Positions 45,025-54,006 of a stretch of DNA of 64,000 nt are shown here, piece by piece. The stretch comes from Gemmata sp. (GTDB lineage: Bacteria; Planctomycetota; Planctomycetia; Gemmatales; Gemmataceae). Every line of letters starts with the position of its first letter. Positions within the stretch are counted from its first letter, which is position 1. A program made the translations under genes and the position numbers. The DNA is taken from the NCBI GenBank assembly GCA_025055115.1, contig JANWYJ010000029.1, forward strand, positions 185,241 to 249,240, read 5' to 3'. The notes under the pieces are model-generated. The model was not told where the DNA came from and did no database searches. It saw only the letters and a program-made list of their open reading frames with translations.

Positions 45025-45044
45025 ACTGCAAGAGCTTCTGAACT
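45011..45044. repeat. Perfect 17-bp tandem duplication including a stop codon
   Basis: Identical copies at 45011-45027 and 45028-45044. Each contains the C-terminal codons RKSF-type AAGAGCTTC and TGA, so the stop codon of the small structural gene is duplicated. Confidence 0.95.
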
Positions 45045-45099
45045 GATCGCCACCCCGCCACGCTGGGCGGGGTCGGCTTTGCCCTGCGGAGTACCTCCG

Positions 45100-45708
45100 A
45101 TGATCGACACCCTTGCGAACGTAAAAACAGCTCTGCTGATTTCTACTTCCACCGACGACGCGCTCCTCACCCGGCTCATGGCGGGGGCCGACGGTTTCAT
45201 CACGCAACACACCGGGCGTATTTTCACCGGGGGTACATTTACCGAAACCCATCCGGCGGCGCGAACAATTATCTTTCTGCGGAACTATCCGGTGGTCAGC
45301 GTGGCCAGTGTGAAGGTGGACCCTGCGCGACAATTCGGCACGGGCACTGAACGCGACCCCGACACATACCTTCTCCATGCCGACCGGGGATTGATCGAAT
45401 CTCTCACCGGTCCGTTCTTGTCCCCCCGCGGTGGCCGCCGTGACGATTGGCCTGGGGCGTTGCAAGTGGTCTACACCACAGCGAGCAACGCCGTGCCACC
45501 GGTAATCCAAGAAGCCTTCACGCAACTGATTGGTCATTGGTACCGGCAGATCAAAACCTTCGCCGATCAAGAGTACGAAATGCTGGTGGAACGTTGGGTG
45601 GGAACTGATGCGAAGCTGTGGCCATGGGGCCTGGCCAATGGTTTGAAAATTCCCTTAGGAGTGCTGGAGTTACTCGCAGCCTATCGGACACCGCCGACAG
45701 GATGGTGA
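45100..45708 (+). CDS. Head-tail connector-like protein (gp6/gp8-like)
   Basis: A 202-residue protein resembling the phage connector proteins that follow the capsid gene in HK97-type modules. The N terminus is helical (TLANVKTALLISTSTDDALLTRLMAGADGFITQHTGR) as in those adaptors, followed by a strand-rich part (LRNYPVVSVASVKVDP) and a helix (AFTQLIGHWYRQIK). Family assignment rests on order and pattern. GGAG precedes the ATG at 45100. It is the last phage-type gene: no tail or lysis genes follow. Confidence 0.7.
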   Translation: MIDTLANVKTALLISTSTDDALLTRLMAGADGFITQHTGRIFTGGTFTETHPAARTIIFLRNYPVVSVASVKVDPARQFGTGTERDPDTYLLHADRGLIESLTGPFLSPRGGRRDDWPGALQVVYTTASNAVPPVIQEAFTQLIGHWYRQIKTFADQEYEMLVERWVGTDAKLWPWGLANGLKIPLGVLELLAAYRTPPTGW

Positions 45709-45727
45709 CTCTCTCGTGGCCAAACCA

Positions 45728-45842
45728 GTGCACGACCACTGACAGTGATCAGCGGTGATGTGGGGGGTACAAGAACCACGTCATTGCCCGTTCCGACGAC
45801 GATGTGCACGACCACTGACAGTGATCCGCGGTGGTGTGGGGG
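45728..45842. repeat. 39-bp direct repeat pair with 37-bp spacer
   Basis: Copies at 45728-45766 and 45804-45842 differ at two bases. Each contains the small dyad CACTGACAGTG. They begin 20 bases after the stop of the connector gene. The two spacer-side flanks are not alike. Confidence 0.9.
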
Positions 45843-45952
45843 TTCATCAGGTTGGTGGTTCGTGGGGATATTCGCAGTCGAGCTGGCGAAGAGTCGCCGG
45901 CGGTATAAGATGCCAGTGCGTTTTCCTGGCTTTCTTTCGTGAGACAGCCGAA

Positions 45953-46441
45953 ATGATTGGGCTGCGGCGATCGTTCCGGCGTCGGTTCCGCTTTGGGCTG
46001 GCGGCTGTCGCCGTCTTCGCCCAATTGATCGCAACGACGGGTGCGCCGCTGCCCATTCCACCGCATGATGCCACTTCGGCGCGCAAGGCCGCTGGCTCGG
46101 CTTCAGCACCCACCGTTTCCCTCTGTAGCGGCGGCAGCGCGTGCTGCTGTGCCACCTCCGGCGCTATCACGTGCGGTTGTTGCTGCTCGGCTGTTGCGAA
46201 GCCCTCACCGACCCATGCACACCAGAGTGAAGCCGAGTTCCGCTGGGTGGGTGGCATTCTCACGGCCAAATGCCGTGCTGATGGGCTGGCAGGACTGCTG
46301 AAGGCGGACGTGGCCGCGCTGCCGCCAACGTCAGGCAGCCTTCCCAAACCGTCGCGGCAGCCATGCTTTGTGCTACCGGCCGATTGGTATGCCACGCCGC
46401 TGGCACACCGTCCGCCCACTCCGCCGCCACGCTGGTCTTGA
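45953..46441 (+). CDS. Exported cysteine-rich protein
   Basis: A 162-residue protein with an Arg-rich N terminus and hydrophobic signal ([20 protein letters not shown]). The middle has a dense Cys cluster ([15 protein letters not shown] and CGCCCSA, eight Cys within about 25 residues), suggesting metal binding or disulfides. The rest is Pro-rich and unrecognised. Ribosome binding site is weak. It is followed 112 bases later by the prepilin-like gene. Function unknown. Confidence 0.6.
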   Translation: MIGLRRSFRRRFRFGLAAVAVFAQLIATTGAPLPIPPHDATSARKAAGSASAPTVSLCSGGSACCCATSGAITCGCCCSAVAKPSPTHAHQSEAEFRWVGGILTAKCRADGLAGLLKADVAALPPTSGSLPKPSRQPCFVLPADWYATPLAHRPPTPPPRWS

Positions 46442-46553
46442 GTTGTTGGATTGTCTGTATCGTGACTCGGTTCTTGCAACCGCGTGGCGCTTCACGCGCT
46501 GGTCGCAGGACCTACAGGTTCCGATTCATTCCTTCCTTCTCAGGGCTAGCATC

Positions 46554-47633
46554 ATGCTTCACTCCAAACGATGGGCATTTACATTGATTGAACTGTTGGT
46601 CGTGATCGCGATTATCGCGATTCTTATCGGGTTGCTGTTACCGGCGGTACAGAAGGTGCGTGAAGCCGCGGCGCGGATGAGCTGCCAGAACAACCTCAAG
46701 CAACTGGGCTTGGCGATGCACAACTTCGAGTCGGCTAATGGAGTACTGCCGAACTATGAACTGACGCCGGGGGTGAATCAGATTGCGGGCAACTATTCAG
46801 TTCAGGCTCGGTTATTACCGTTTGTGGAACAGGAGAACTTGCAGCGTTTGATCGACTTCACCATCCCGATTCGTACTGGCTCTGGCGGCGCGTCGACGCT
46901 CAATCCGGTGCTTCGTCCGGCCGCGCAGACGCCCGTGAAGTTGTTCCTGTGCCCCAGCGACGGGCAAGACCCGGTTGTGGATTATGTGGAAGGGAACACC
47001 ACGAATCGCTACGCCGGCACGAACTATGCTGTCAATCTCGCTTCGGGCGCTGGGGTCACTTACGATACGCGCGTTCCGACTGATGGCCTATTTTGGATCA
47101 ATGCCCGTGTCCGGTGGACGGACGTTACCGACGGCACGAGTAATACCGTGCTGATGTCGGAATGGTTGCGCGGTAACAACATCACCACCAACGGCACAAC
47201 GCCGATTGATCCGCGGCGGCAAATGGGCGATTGCATTTGTTACTGGGCCCATCAGGCCTTTCCACCGAATCCGCCGGGTATTCGCAACGGTCCTCAAGGG
47301 CCGATCATCAGCGATCCGAACCCCGCGACGTTTCTGGCCGAATTGCAAAACGGTGGTGGGTTCCGTGGCCGGTTCGTTGGTTCACGTGGGCTGCGTTGGA
47401 TCAATGGTCGGGAGTTCGACACCGGCTACACTGCGTGGCAGACGCCCAACAGCCGGCTGCCGGATTGGTTCAGCTGTGGTTTTGGGTGGATGTCGGCGAG
47501 CAGCAACCATGCGGGTGGGGTCAACGCCCTGTGGTGCGATGGTTCGGTGCGGTTTGTACGGGAGAGTGTGACTTTACCGGTCTGGCGTGCCGCCCACACC
47601 CGAGCCGGTGGCGAAATTCCGGGTGATATTTGA
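46554..47633 (+). CDS. DUF1559 prepilin-type protein
   Basis: A 359-residue planctomycete protein with a type IV pilin-like N terminus: a short basic leader, then cleavage before [25 protein letters not shown] with Glu at position +5 and a long hydrophobic helix. The middle is DUF1559. The C terminus has [19 protein letters not shown], the H-x9-DG motif of this family. Such proteins are abundant in planctomycetes; they are thought to be exported by a type II secretion/pilus-like machine. A clear hairpin terminator follows. Confidence 0.95.
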   Translation: MLHSKRWAFTLIELLVVIAIIAILIGLLLPAVQKVREAAARMSCQNNLKQLGLAMHNFESANGVLPNYELTPGVNQIAGNYSVQARLLPFVEQENLQRLIDFTIPIRTGSGGASTLNPVLRPAAQTPVKLFLCPSDGQDPVVDYVEGNTTNRYAGTNYAVNLASGAGVTYDTRVPTDGLFWINARVRWTDVTDGTSNTVLMSEWLRGNNITTNGTTPIDPRRQMGDCICYWAHQAFPPNPPGIRNGPQGPIISDPNPATFLAELQNGGGFRGRFVGSRGLRWINGREFDTGYTAWQTPNSRLPDWFSCGFGWMSASSNHAGGVNALWCDGSVRFVRESVTLPVWRAAHTRAGGEIPGDI

Positions 47634-47661
47634 GCGATCGTTCAATGGTGACGCATTTTTC

Positions 47662-47690
47662 GGCCTGCGACTGCTAACGGATCGCAGGCC
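47662..47690 (+). terminator. Intrinsic terminator after the DUF1559 gene
   Basis: A perfect 9-bp stem, GGCCTGCGA at 47662-47670 with TCGCAGGCC at 47682-47690, has an 11-base loop. It is preceded by a T run and followed by ATTTCGTT. Confidence 0.65.
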
Positions 47691-47818
47691 ATTTCGTTAT
47701 GCCAATAAATGGAGCGGGAAACGGAACTGCTGTCTGGTGCTGGACAAACGACCGCGTTGGCGGCTAAGGTGAATGAGCGTGTAGATGTACCTGGCCCCGC
47801 TCCACCGGATTCCGCCGC

Positions 47819-48433
47819 GTGACTCGTGACGCCGAAGCTGACTGGCCCTCTGGCTCCCCCGACGAGGAGGCCGAAACGATTCGCGCCGCGCAACGTGGTA
47901 ATCGCGCGGCCTTCGCCCAATTAGTGGAACGCTACTGGGATCGACTGTACCGCTGGTTGTACCACCTGACCCGCAACCGCCACGCCGCCGAAGACCTGAC
48001 ACAAGAAACCTTCCTGCGCGCGTTGGCCGCCATCAAAAGCTTCCGACCCGGTAGTAACTTCCGCGCGTGGGTGTTTCGTATCGGTCACAACAATTTCGTC
48101 AATCAGAAACGGGCCGAACGGCGCACCAAGCACCCCCTGCCCGATGATGGGGCTGTGCCGGCGATGGCCACGACGGAACTGGATACAGAGAATCGCGAAA
48201 TGTTGGCCGTTGTGCAAAAGGCTGTCGCCGAACTGCCGGCCGACTTCCGCATCGCGCTCCAACTGCGCGTTGATGAAGAACTCTCGTTTCGCGAGGTGGC
48301 GCAAATTCTGGGGATCACGGAAGAAACCGCACGCTGGCGTGTCTTCAAAGCGCGGCAGAAGCTGATGAAGGTGCTGGCTCCCGAAATGCTACCGCCAGGT
48401 ACCGTCTCAAGTGAGAGCGAACCAGAAACGTAA
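47819..48433 (+). CDS. ECF-type RNA polymerase sigma factor
   Basis: A 204-residue sigma factor. Region 2 is at about 25-95 (AFAQLVERYWDRLYRWLYHLTRNRHAAEDLTQETFLRALAAI, then FRAWVFRIGHNNFVNQKR) and region 4 at about 125-185 (LPADFRIALQLRVDEELSFREVAQILGITEETARWRVFKARQKL). Start is GTG at 47819 without a clear ribosome binding site. It is followed by a gene for a zinc-finger anti-sigma-like protein and a third exported protein, so it probably drives its own operon in response to an envelope signal. Confidence 0.93.
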   Translation: MTRDAEADWPSGSPDEEAETIRAAQRGNRAAFAQLVERYWDRLYRWLYHLTRNRHAAEDLTQETFLRALAAIKSFRPGSNFRAWVFRIGHNNFVNQKRAERRTKHPLPDDGAVPAMATTELDTENREMLAVVQKAVAELPADFRIALQLRVDEELSFREVAQILGITEETARWRVFKARQKLMKVLAPEMLPPGTVSSESEPET

Positions 48434-48482
48434 GTGATCGGCCTCAGGCTCGGAACAACCGCAACCCCACGATAGCCGAACA

Positions 48483-49289
48483 ATGAATTGCCAAACTGTT
48501 CAAAACCAGATTCTGGCTCTGCCCGATCCCCGGGACATTCCCGCGGCGCTCCAGCAGCATGTTCTGCACTGTGCTGCCTGTCATGCCTGGGCGCAACAAG
48601 CGGCCCGGCTTGAAGCACTTGTGGCCCAACTGCCCGTTCCCCCGGCCCCGGGGCAAAAGAAAGACGCTCTTTTGGGGGAATTGATCTCCGCCGAGCCACT
48701 GATTCAGCCCCCAGCACGGCTGACGGCGCTTTACCGATCTGCGAGCGACTCACGGCGTTTCCTTCGCCGCAACACCATGTACCTCAGCGGATTGGCCGCA
48801 GCCATTCTGGTGGCGGTCGCAGTGTACTCCTTCACTCCACGACCGCACCGGCATCAACACGATGAGGTCACACAAGCCGAAGATTATCCCCTGTTGCGGA
48901 AGATCGTCCACGGCAACACGGCACTCGCACGGGCGGATTCTTTACCTCGCAAACTCGAAGTCCTCGCCCAAATGGCCGACGACATTGCCGCCGACACACG
49001 CGGCATGGCCCGCATCGCCTCTGGGGACGAGTTGCGGGATATGGCGGGCTGGTACGAGAAGATTGTCAAAGATGGCTTGGCGTCCCAGGCCCGCGAACTG
49101 CGCAAACAACCCGTGGGGATACCCGAAGCCGAGAAAACCCGCTTGCTTGAGTCGTATGCAGCACGGCTCCAAGCCGACGCTCGGATGACCGAGCAACTGT
49201 TGCAGGAGGTTCCTCCCGAATCGCAACGGGCTTTGCGGCGTCTGTTGGAGGCAGCCCGCGAAGGTGAAAAAACACTGCGGGGGCAATAA
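48483..49289 (+). CDS. Membrane anti-sigma factor-like protein
   Basis: A 268-residue protein. Near residue 26 is a zinc-binding HVLHCAACHAW, the anti-sigma zf-HC2 type. A single membrane helix lies at about 98-117 (YLSGLAAAILVAVAVYSF). The extracytoplasmic part is a helical Ala/Glu-rich domain with no known motif. As the gene directly after an ECF sigma factor, it would hold the sigma factor inactive at the membrane until a signal arrives. The family relation is inferred from the short zinc motif and position. Confidence 0.78.
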   Translation: MNCQTVQNQILALPDPRDIPAALQQHVLHCAACHAWAQQAARLEALVAQLPVPPAPGQKKDALLGELISAEPLIQPPARLTALYRSASDSRRFLRRNTMYLSGLAAAILVAVAVYSFTPRPHRHQHDEVTQAEDYPLLRKIVHGNTALARADSLPRKLEVLAQMADDIAADTRGMARIASGDELRDMAGWYEKIVKDGLASQARELRKQPVGIPEAEKTRLLESYAARLQADARMTEQLLQEVPPESQRALRRLLEAAREGEKTLRGQ

Positions 49290-49291
49290 CG

Positions 49292-49843
49292 ATGGCACGC
49301 GCCCTGTTCACACTGCTGATACTGGTTGCTCTGGCAACATGGGCTGCAGGGCAACATCCGGGCACTGCGGCCGCACCGGCCCCGGAAGATCAACTCCGCT
49401 TGCTGCGAGCCAATCGCTCCTTGATTGGCAATTTGGTCAGCGAAGGGGTAGAAATGGCCAACACGAGCCATTCAACCGCCGCGCGGGTCGAACATTGCCG
49501 CCGCGCGTCGCGCTCGCTTATCAACGCCATCCTGCAGGCGGCAGAGCGCGGTGATGCCGAACGTGTCGTCATGCTGACGAATCTCTTTGGTGATTTCGTT
49601 CGCGATGGGCTGTCGCCGCTGCTTGAGGAAGTGAAAGCCCGCATCGATCCTCAATCGCCTGAGGGCGAGCGCTTGGGCGTGATTCAGCAACAAGCTCGGG
49701 CCGACTTGCAGGAGTTGAAACTCACTCTCACCACCGGCGCCGTGCGCGATAATCAACGTGTTCAAGAAAGCCTCAAGCAACTCGATGAACTCACACCATC
49801 CGGCTTACCACGGCCAACGGTAGCAAGCCCCGCGACCAACTGA
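49292..49843 (+). CDS. Exported helical protein, third gene of the ECF operon
   Basis: A 183-residue protein with a signal peptide (LFTLLILVALATWAAG) and a mature part of helices rich in Ala, Leu, Arg and Glu (RVEHCRRASRSLINAILQAAERGDAERVV). Starts 2 bases after the anti-sigma gene stop, so they are co-translated. The product may be a partner or sensor for the anti-sigma factor in the periplasm. No family recognised. Confidence 0.7.
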   Translation: MARALFTLLILVALATWAAGQHPGTAAAPAPEDQLRLLRANRSLIGNLVSEGVEMANTSHSTAARVEHCRRASRSLINAILQAAERGDAERVVMLTNLFGDFVRDGLSPLLEEVKARIDPQSPEGERLGVIQQQARADLQELKLTLTTGAVRDNQRVQESLKQLDELTPSGLPRPTVASPATN

Positions 49844-49884
49844 CAGCACAACATCGAGACACCCCGACCAACCGCCAACCGATC

Positions 49885-50892
49885 TCAACGGATTGGCACC
49901 AGGTTTTCCAGAAACTGCTTCGTGCAGTTCTCCCACGTATAGCGAGCGCCTTCGTGCGCGCATGCCTGCGGGTTACCGCTTCGTAACGCTCGTTCCACGG
50001 CGGCGGCCAGGTCGTTATCGAGAGCACCCAGTTCAGCCCGGGTGATAATGTCCATAGGTCCAGTTACTGGATAAGCTGCCACCGGTAAGCCACTGGCTAG
50101 CGCTTCGATCACCACGATGCCGAAGGTATCGGTGCGACTGGGGAACACGAATAGATCGGCGGCCGCGTAAACCTCGCCCAAAGCTTCACCTTGACGGTAG
50201 CCAAGGAAAACGGCATCGGGGTATTGGCGTTCGAGGGCTGCTCGCGCCGGGCCATCGCCCACGATGAGCTTCGTGCCCGGTGTTTTCAGCTTCAGAAAAT
50301 CGTCGATGCCTTTCTCATGCGAAACCCGCCCAACGTAGAGCAGAATCGGTCGCGGATAGGGCATGGCGACCTTGGGCCGTGGTCGGAAGATGCTCAAATT
50401 GACGCCGCGCGACCAGCGCCGCACCGGGGGTGTAAATCCGCGCTGGAGTAATTCCTTCTCCAAACTCGGTGTGGCCACCATCATGCACGATGAGCGTGAA
50501 TGGAACCACTGGAGGAAGGCATAAGTCCCTGCTTCCGGCACATACGCCAACTTCTTCAGATACTCCGGGAAGCGTGTGTGGTACGATGTGGTGAAGCGCC
50601 AACCCATGCGGCGGCAAAAGCGGCGAACCCAGAAACCCAACGGCCCCTCGGTTGAAATATGAACATGATCGGGCCGGAACTGCCAGACGCGCTCGTAGAT
50701 GCGGCCTGGCCGCATCACACACAGGGGAATTTCTGGATAAAACGGCACCGGAACTTGCGGAAAGCCAGTCGGCTCGATCACGTCCACCGTATGCCCCCAG
50801 GCGCGGAGCAACTGCACGGTGGTTTCGAGTGTCCGGACAACGCCACTCACCTGGGGGTGCCAGGCATCGGTGGTAATGAGAATGCGTGCCAT
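49885..50892 (-). CDS. GT4 family glycosyltransferase
   Basis: A 335-residue GT-B glycosyltransferase. The N-terminal acceptor half has ILITTDAWHPQVSGVVRTL and HVHISTEGPLGF, close to the GDP-mannose-dependent alpha-mannosyltransferases that build glycolipids. The donor half has LLYVGRVSHEKGIDDFL, LIVGDGPARAAL, VFPSRTDTFGIVVIEALASGLPVAA with the EX7E motif. Predicted to act on envelope lipid or sugar. ATG at 50892 is chosen; the upstream open frame runs antisense to the small gene at 50906 and is not real. Confidence 0.92.
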   Translation of the reverse strand: MARILITTDAWHPQVSGVVRTLETTVQLLRAWGHTVDVIEPTGFPQVPVPFYPEIPLCVMRPGRIYERVWQFRPDHVHISTEGPLGFWVRRFCRRMGWRFTTSYHTRFPEYLKKLAYVPEAGTYAFLQWFHSRSSCMMVATPSLEKELLQRGFTPPVRRWSRGVNLSIFRPRPKVAMPYPRPILLYVGRVSHEKGIDDFLKLKTPGTKLIVGDGPARAALERQYPDAVFLGYRQGEALGEVYAAADLFVFPSRTDTFGIVVIEALASGLPVAAYPVTGPMDIITRAELGALDNDLAAAVERALRSGNPQACAHEGARYTWENCTKQFLENLVPIR

Positions 50893-50905
50893 CAAGGAGC
50901 ATGAT

Positions 50906-51112
50906 ATGCCCGATCCCGAGAAGCGCCAGATGCGACAGTGGAAGCGTGCCATCAAGAAACGGGGCAACAAGCATCGCCGCCAGGAATTGAAACGGACCCT
51001 GGCCGACAACCCAGAAGAAGCCGCCGATGTGGCAGAAAACCTCGGCCGCCATCGTTCCTGCACGCTCAACCAACTCGACGACGACCGCACCCGCCGCCGG
51101 GCTGAGCCGTAG
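50906..51112 (+). CDS. Small basic protein
   Basis: A 68-residue protein with AAGGAG seven bases before the ATG, a good ribosome binding site. The N-terminal half is a very basic helix (PEKRQMRQWKRAIKKRGNKHRRQELKR); the C-terminal half reads ADNPEEAADVAENLGRHRS and LDDDRTRRRAEP. Looks like a small RNA- or ribosome-binding protein, but there is no family match. Its start lies 13 bases from the divergent glycosyltransferase start, so the promoters must overlap the coding ends. Confidence 0.7.
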   Translation: MPDPEKRQMRQWKRAIKKRGNKHRRQELKRTLADNPEEAADVAENLGRHRSCTLNQLDDDRTRRRAEP

Positions 51113-51132
51113 AGCAATCTTTGCCCATCGGC

Positions 51133-52047
51133 TCACACGCCGGTGTTTTCTTCAAGCTTGCCCAAGCGCCAGGCGCGGCGTTCGCTGTAACGCCACACCA
51201 GTTGGGCCGCGACGATCAACCCAGCCGTGGTGGCCAACAACCACCCCGCCAGTTGCTCCGGGGGCCAGTCGGCCAAGGGGCCACGCAAACGCTCCGGAAC
51301 CGGACCCATCAACGCTCGCCGCATTCCTTCAAGCCAATAGGTGGTGGGCAACGCCAAACTGATCGGCTGAACCCAATTCGGCAACACCGATAAGGGAAAC
51401 ACAACCCCGCTGAGCAAGTACACCAACCCCGCGACTCCTTCACTCAAGAACATGCCATTGCGGGACATATTCAAACACGCTGCGGCTAACAACATTCCGC
51501 ACGCCCACAACAGGCCGCAGCCGATCAGCAGATAGACGACCAACCACAGCGCATCGATGCGGCTGGCGCCGACAGCAGCGCGCAGTTGGCCGAAAAGTGT
51601 CAGGCCGACCATCAGATTGAGCACACCACCGATGATTCCTTCGGCCGCCCGGGCTGCGCCGCGACCCAGGAAGTACGTTTGGAAATGGGCTGGTGAAATG
51701 TAAATGTACTTCAGCATGCGGTAGTGCTCGCGATCCCGCACCACCGCGTAGCTGAGGCCAAACATGACGCTGCCAACCAGTCCGTAGCAGGCATTGGAAA
51801 CGTACATGTACGCGAGAAATTCGGGGGCCAGTCCGCTGCGTCCGATCGCGCCGACAATCCCCATCCGCGCGGCTTGATCGACCGCATAGAACATACACAC
51901 CAACATGAGTGAACCGCACATCGGCTTCGCAAGAATGTACAGCATGAATAGCCCCGGGCTGGCCCAGTTGGTTTCCAACTGCCAGCCCAGCCACGCGGCC
52001 AGCCGCAGCGTGCGCCAGTGTTGCCCCAGGGTGGTCATGAGTGTCAC
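51133..52047 (-). CDS. ABC-2 type transporter permease
   Basis: A 304-residue membrane protein with six hydrophobic segments in the order of ABC-2 exporters (drug, polysaccharide or lipid exporters): LFMLYILAKPMCGSLMLVCMFYA, GLVGSVMFGLSYAVVRDRE, RMLKYIYISPAHF and FLSEGVAGLVYLLSGVVFPLSVLPNWVQPISLALPTTYW. The matching ATPase is not adjacent, so it is encoded elsewhere or on another gene not shown. Two starts, GTG 52047 and ATG 52038, are equally open and neither has a clear ribosome binding site. Confidence 0.82.
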   Translation of the reverse strand: MTLMTTLGQHWRTLRLAAWLGWQLETNWASPGLFMLYILAKPMCGSLMLVCMFYAVDQAARMGIVGAIGRSGLAPEFLAYMYVSNACYGLVGSVMFGLSYAVVRDREHYRMLKYIYISPAHFQTYFLGRGAARAAEGIIGGVLNLMVGLTLFGQLRAAVGASRIDALWLVVYLLIGCGLLWACGMLLAAACLNMSRNGMFLSEGVAGLVYLLSGVVFPLSVLPNWVQPISLALPTTYWLEGMRRALMGPVPERLRGPLADWPPEQLAGWLLATTAGLIVAAQLVWRYSERRAWRLGKLEENTGV

Positions 52048-52074
52048 TTCGCGTTCACGCCGTGCGGGGTGGTG

Positions 52075-54006
52075 TTAGCGGATCTGGCCGCTGTGGCCTT
52101 TGATCGTGCCGACTGGTTCGGCCCGGCCACCCAGATGCTTGGCGAGAAACTGCTCGGTGATGGCGAAGAAGTGCAAGCGGTTCTCCGGTCGGACAAAGCC
52201 ATGACCTTCGTCGGGATAAACCACGTACTCCACCGGTTTGCCCGCTTGGCGCAGCGCGTCAACGATCTGATCGCTTTCGGCCATTTTGACGCGCGGATCG
52301 TTCTGGCCTTGGCCGATCAGGAGCGGTTTGGTGATTTTGTCGGCCTTGAACAGTGGTGAGCGTTCTTTGAGGAATTCTTCGTCCTTTTCGATATCGCCCA
52401 CCCGTTTGGCGAACAACGCTTTCAGTGGTGCCCAATACGGCGGAATGGTTTTCAGGAGGGTGATGATATTGCTGGGGCCGACGATATCAACGCCGCAGGC
52501 GAATTCGTCGGGGGTGAATGCCAGGCCGACAAGGGTAGCGTAGCCACCGTAGCTGCCGCCCATGATGGCGACTTTCTTGGGGTCGGCGATGCCTTCTTGT
52601 ACCAGCCAGTTTTTGGCATCAAGGAGGTCTTGATGCATCTTGCCGCCCCATTCTCGATTGCCGGCGTTGAGGAATTGCTTGCCGTAGCCGCTGGAGCCGC
52701 GAAAGTTCACCTGCAAGACGGCGTAGCCGCGGTTGGCGAGGAATTGCACCAGCGGATTGAAACCCCAGGTGTCGCGGACCCACGGTCCGCCGTGAACCAA
52801 CAGTACGGCGGGCAGATTCTTCGGCTCCACGCCCACCGGCTTGGTGAGGTAGCCGTGGATGGTCAGGCCGTCGCGGGCTTGGTAACGGATCGGTTCCATC
52901 CGGGCCAGGGGGAGTTTGTCCAGCTTGGAATTGTTGACGAAGAGGAATTCGGCTTTCTTGGTGGTACGATTGTAGAGGTAATACGATGCGGGGCCGTCGT
53001 CGGTGTTGTAGGCGACGATCCATTGGGAATTGTCGGTGGTTTGGCTGGTGATGCTGAAGTCGCCGCGGGTCACTTGGGCCAGGGTTGCCAGGTCGGCCTG
53101 CACACTGTCGTCGAGGGCTTTCCACTCGGTGCGGGCTTTGGTGAAGGCCACCATCCAAGGGCGACGTTTCTCGTGATCAACGAACACACCACTGACGTCG
53201 TAATCGCGATCTTCCGCGAGAACCTTTTCTTGGCCGGTGGACAGATCGAGTTGGGAGAGTCGGATGGTGTTGGCGTCGTGATTGCCGAGAATGTAGAGGA
53301 TATTTCGATCGCGTCCAAAGCCGATGGCCTGGCCTTGCTCTTCGGGGGTCCAGCTTTTGATGGTCTTCCACTGGGCTGCGGGTTGTTCACGGACCAGCAA
53401 GTCGTAACCGCCGGTTTTGAGATTGATCGCGGTGGCGGCCCGGACTTGAAATTCCGCATCGGTCGTCCAGCCGACGATATTGCCAGGGTTTTCCGTGTCG
53501 AGTTTCTCGGCACCCGTCGATAGGGTGATGCGGTGCATGTCGAAGGCTTGCTTATTGCGCTTATTCAGCGCCACAAGAATCGTATCGGGGTGTTGGTGGT
53601 GCAGATCGACACCTTGGACCCGCACACCCTCGAAGGGGGTCAGATCGCGGGTTTTCCCCGTGGCCAGTTCGCTGGCGTAGAGATGGAAATTTTCATCCCC
53701 GCCTTGGTCTTGCAGGTAGAGCAGGTGCTGGCCATCGTAGGCCCAGAAGTATTGGCGAATGCCGCGTTTGTCGTCGCTGGTGATTTTTTTAGCGTCGCCG
53801 CCGCCCACGGGTTTCACCCACACTTGCAGAACGTTTTTGTCGTCGGGGGCCAGGTAGGCGATGTGGCGGCCATCCGGGGCGATTTGTACCCCGGCTTTAT
53901 CCGGATTGCCGAAAAGGACGTCGCGGGGAATCAGCGGCGGTAAATCTGCGCTAGCCGTCGCCGGCACCATCACGACTATCCCCACGAGCAATGCTACGCG
54001 AATCAT
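52075..54006 (-). CDS. S9 family prolyl-oligopeptidase-type serine peptidase
   Basis: A 643-residue exported peptidase. A signal peptide (ALLVGIVVMVPATASA) leads into an N-terminal propeller-like part and a C-terminal alpha/beta hydrolase. Catalytic triad candidates are Ser in MGGSYGGYATL, Asp in GQNDPRVKM and His in PDEGHGFVRP, in the order and spacing of the S9C/acylaminoacyl-peptidase group. Predicted to degrade short peptides in the periplasm. AGGAG lies before the ATG at 54006. Confidence 0.93.
   Translation of the reverse strand: MIRVALLVGIVVMVPATASADLPPLIPRDVLFGNPDKAGVQIAPDGRHIAYLAPDDKNVLQVWVKPVGGGDAKKITSDDKRGIRQYFWAYDGQHLLYLQDQGGDENFHLYASELATGKTRDLTPFEGVRVQGVDLHHQHPDTILVALNKRNKQAFDMHRITLSTGAEKLDTENPGNIVGWTTDAEFQVRAATAINLKTGGYDLLVREQPAAQWKTIKSWTPEEQGQAIGFGRDRNILYILGNHDANTIRLSQLDLSTGQEKVLAEDRDYDVSGVFVDHEKRRPWMVAFTKARTEWKALDDSVQADLATLAQVTRGDFSITSQTTDNSQWIVAYNTDDGPASYYLYNRTTKKAEFLFVNNSKLDKLPLARMEPIRYQARDGLTIHGYLTKPVGVEPKNLPAVLLVHGGPWVRDTWGFNPLVQFLANRGYAVLQVNFRGSSGYGKQFLNAGNREWGGKMHQDLLDAKNWLVQEGIADPKKVAIMGGSYGGYATLVGLAFTPDEFACGVDIVGPSNIITLLKTIPPYWAPLKALFAKRVGDIEKDEEFLKERSPLFKADKITKPLLIGQGQNDPRVKMAESDQIVDALRQAGKPVEYVVYPDEGHGFVRPENRLHFFAITEQFLAKHLGGRAEPVGTIKGHSGQIR

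Noticed and set aside
50884..50957. A 13-bp direct repeat (GCGTGCCATCAAG) at the glycosyltransferase start and inside the small gene
   Set aside because: Short, lies in two coding regions and not at a gene end; likely chance.
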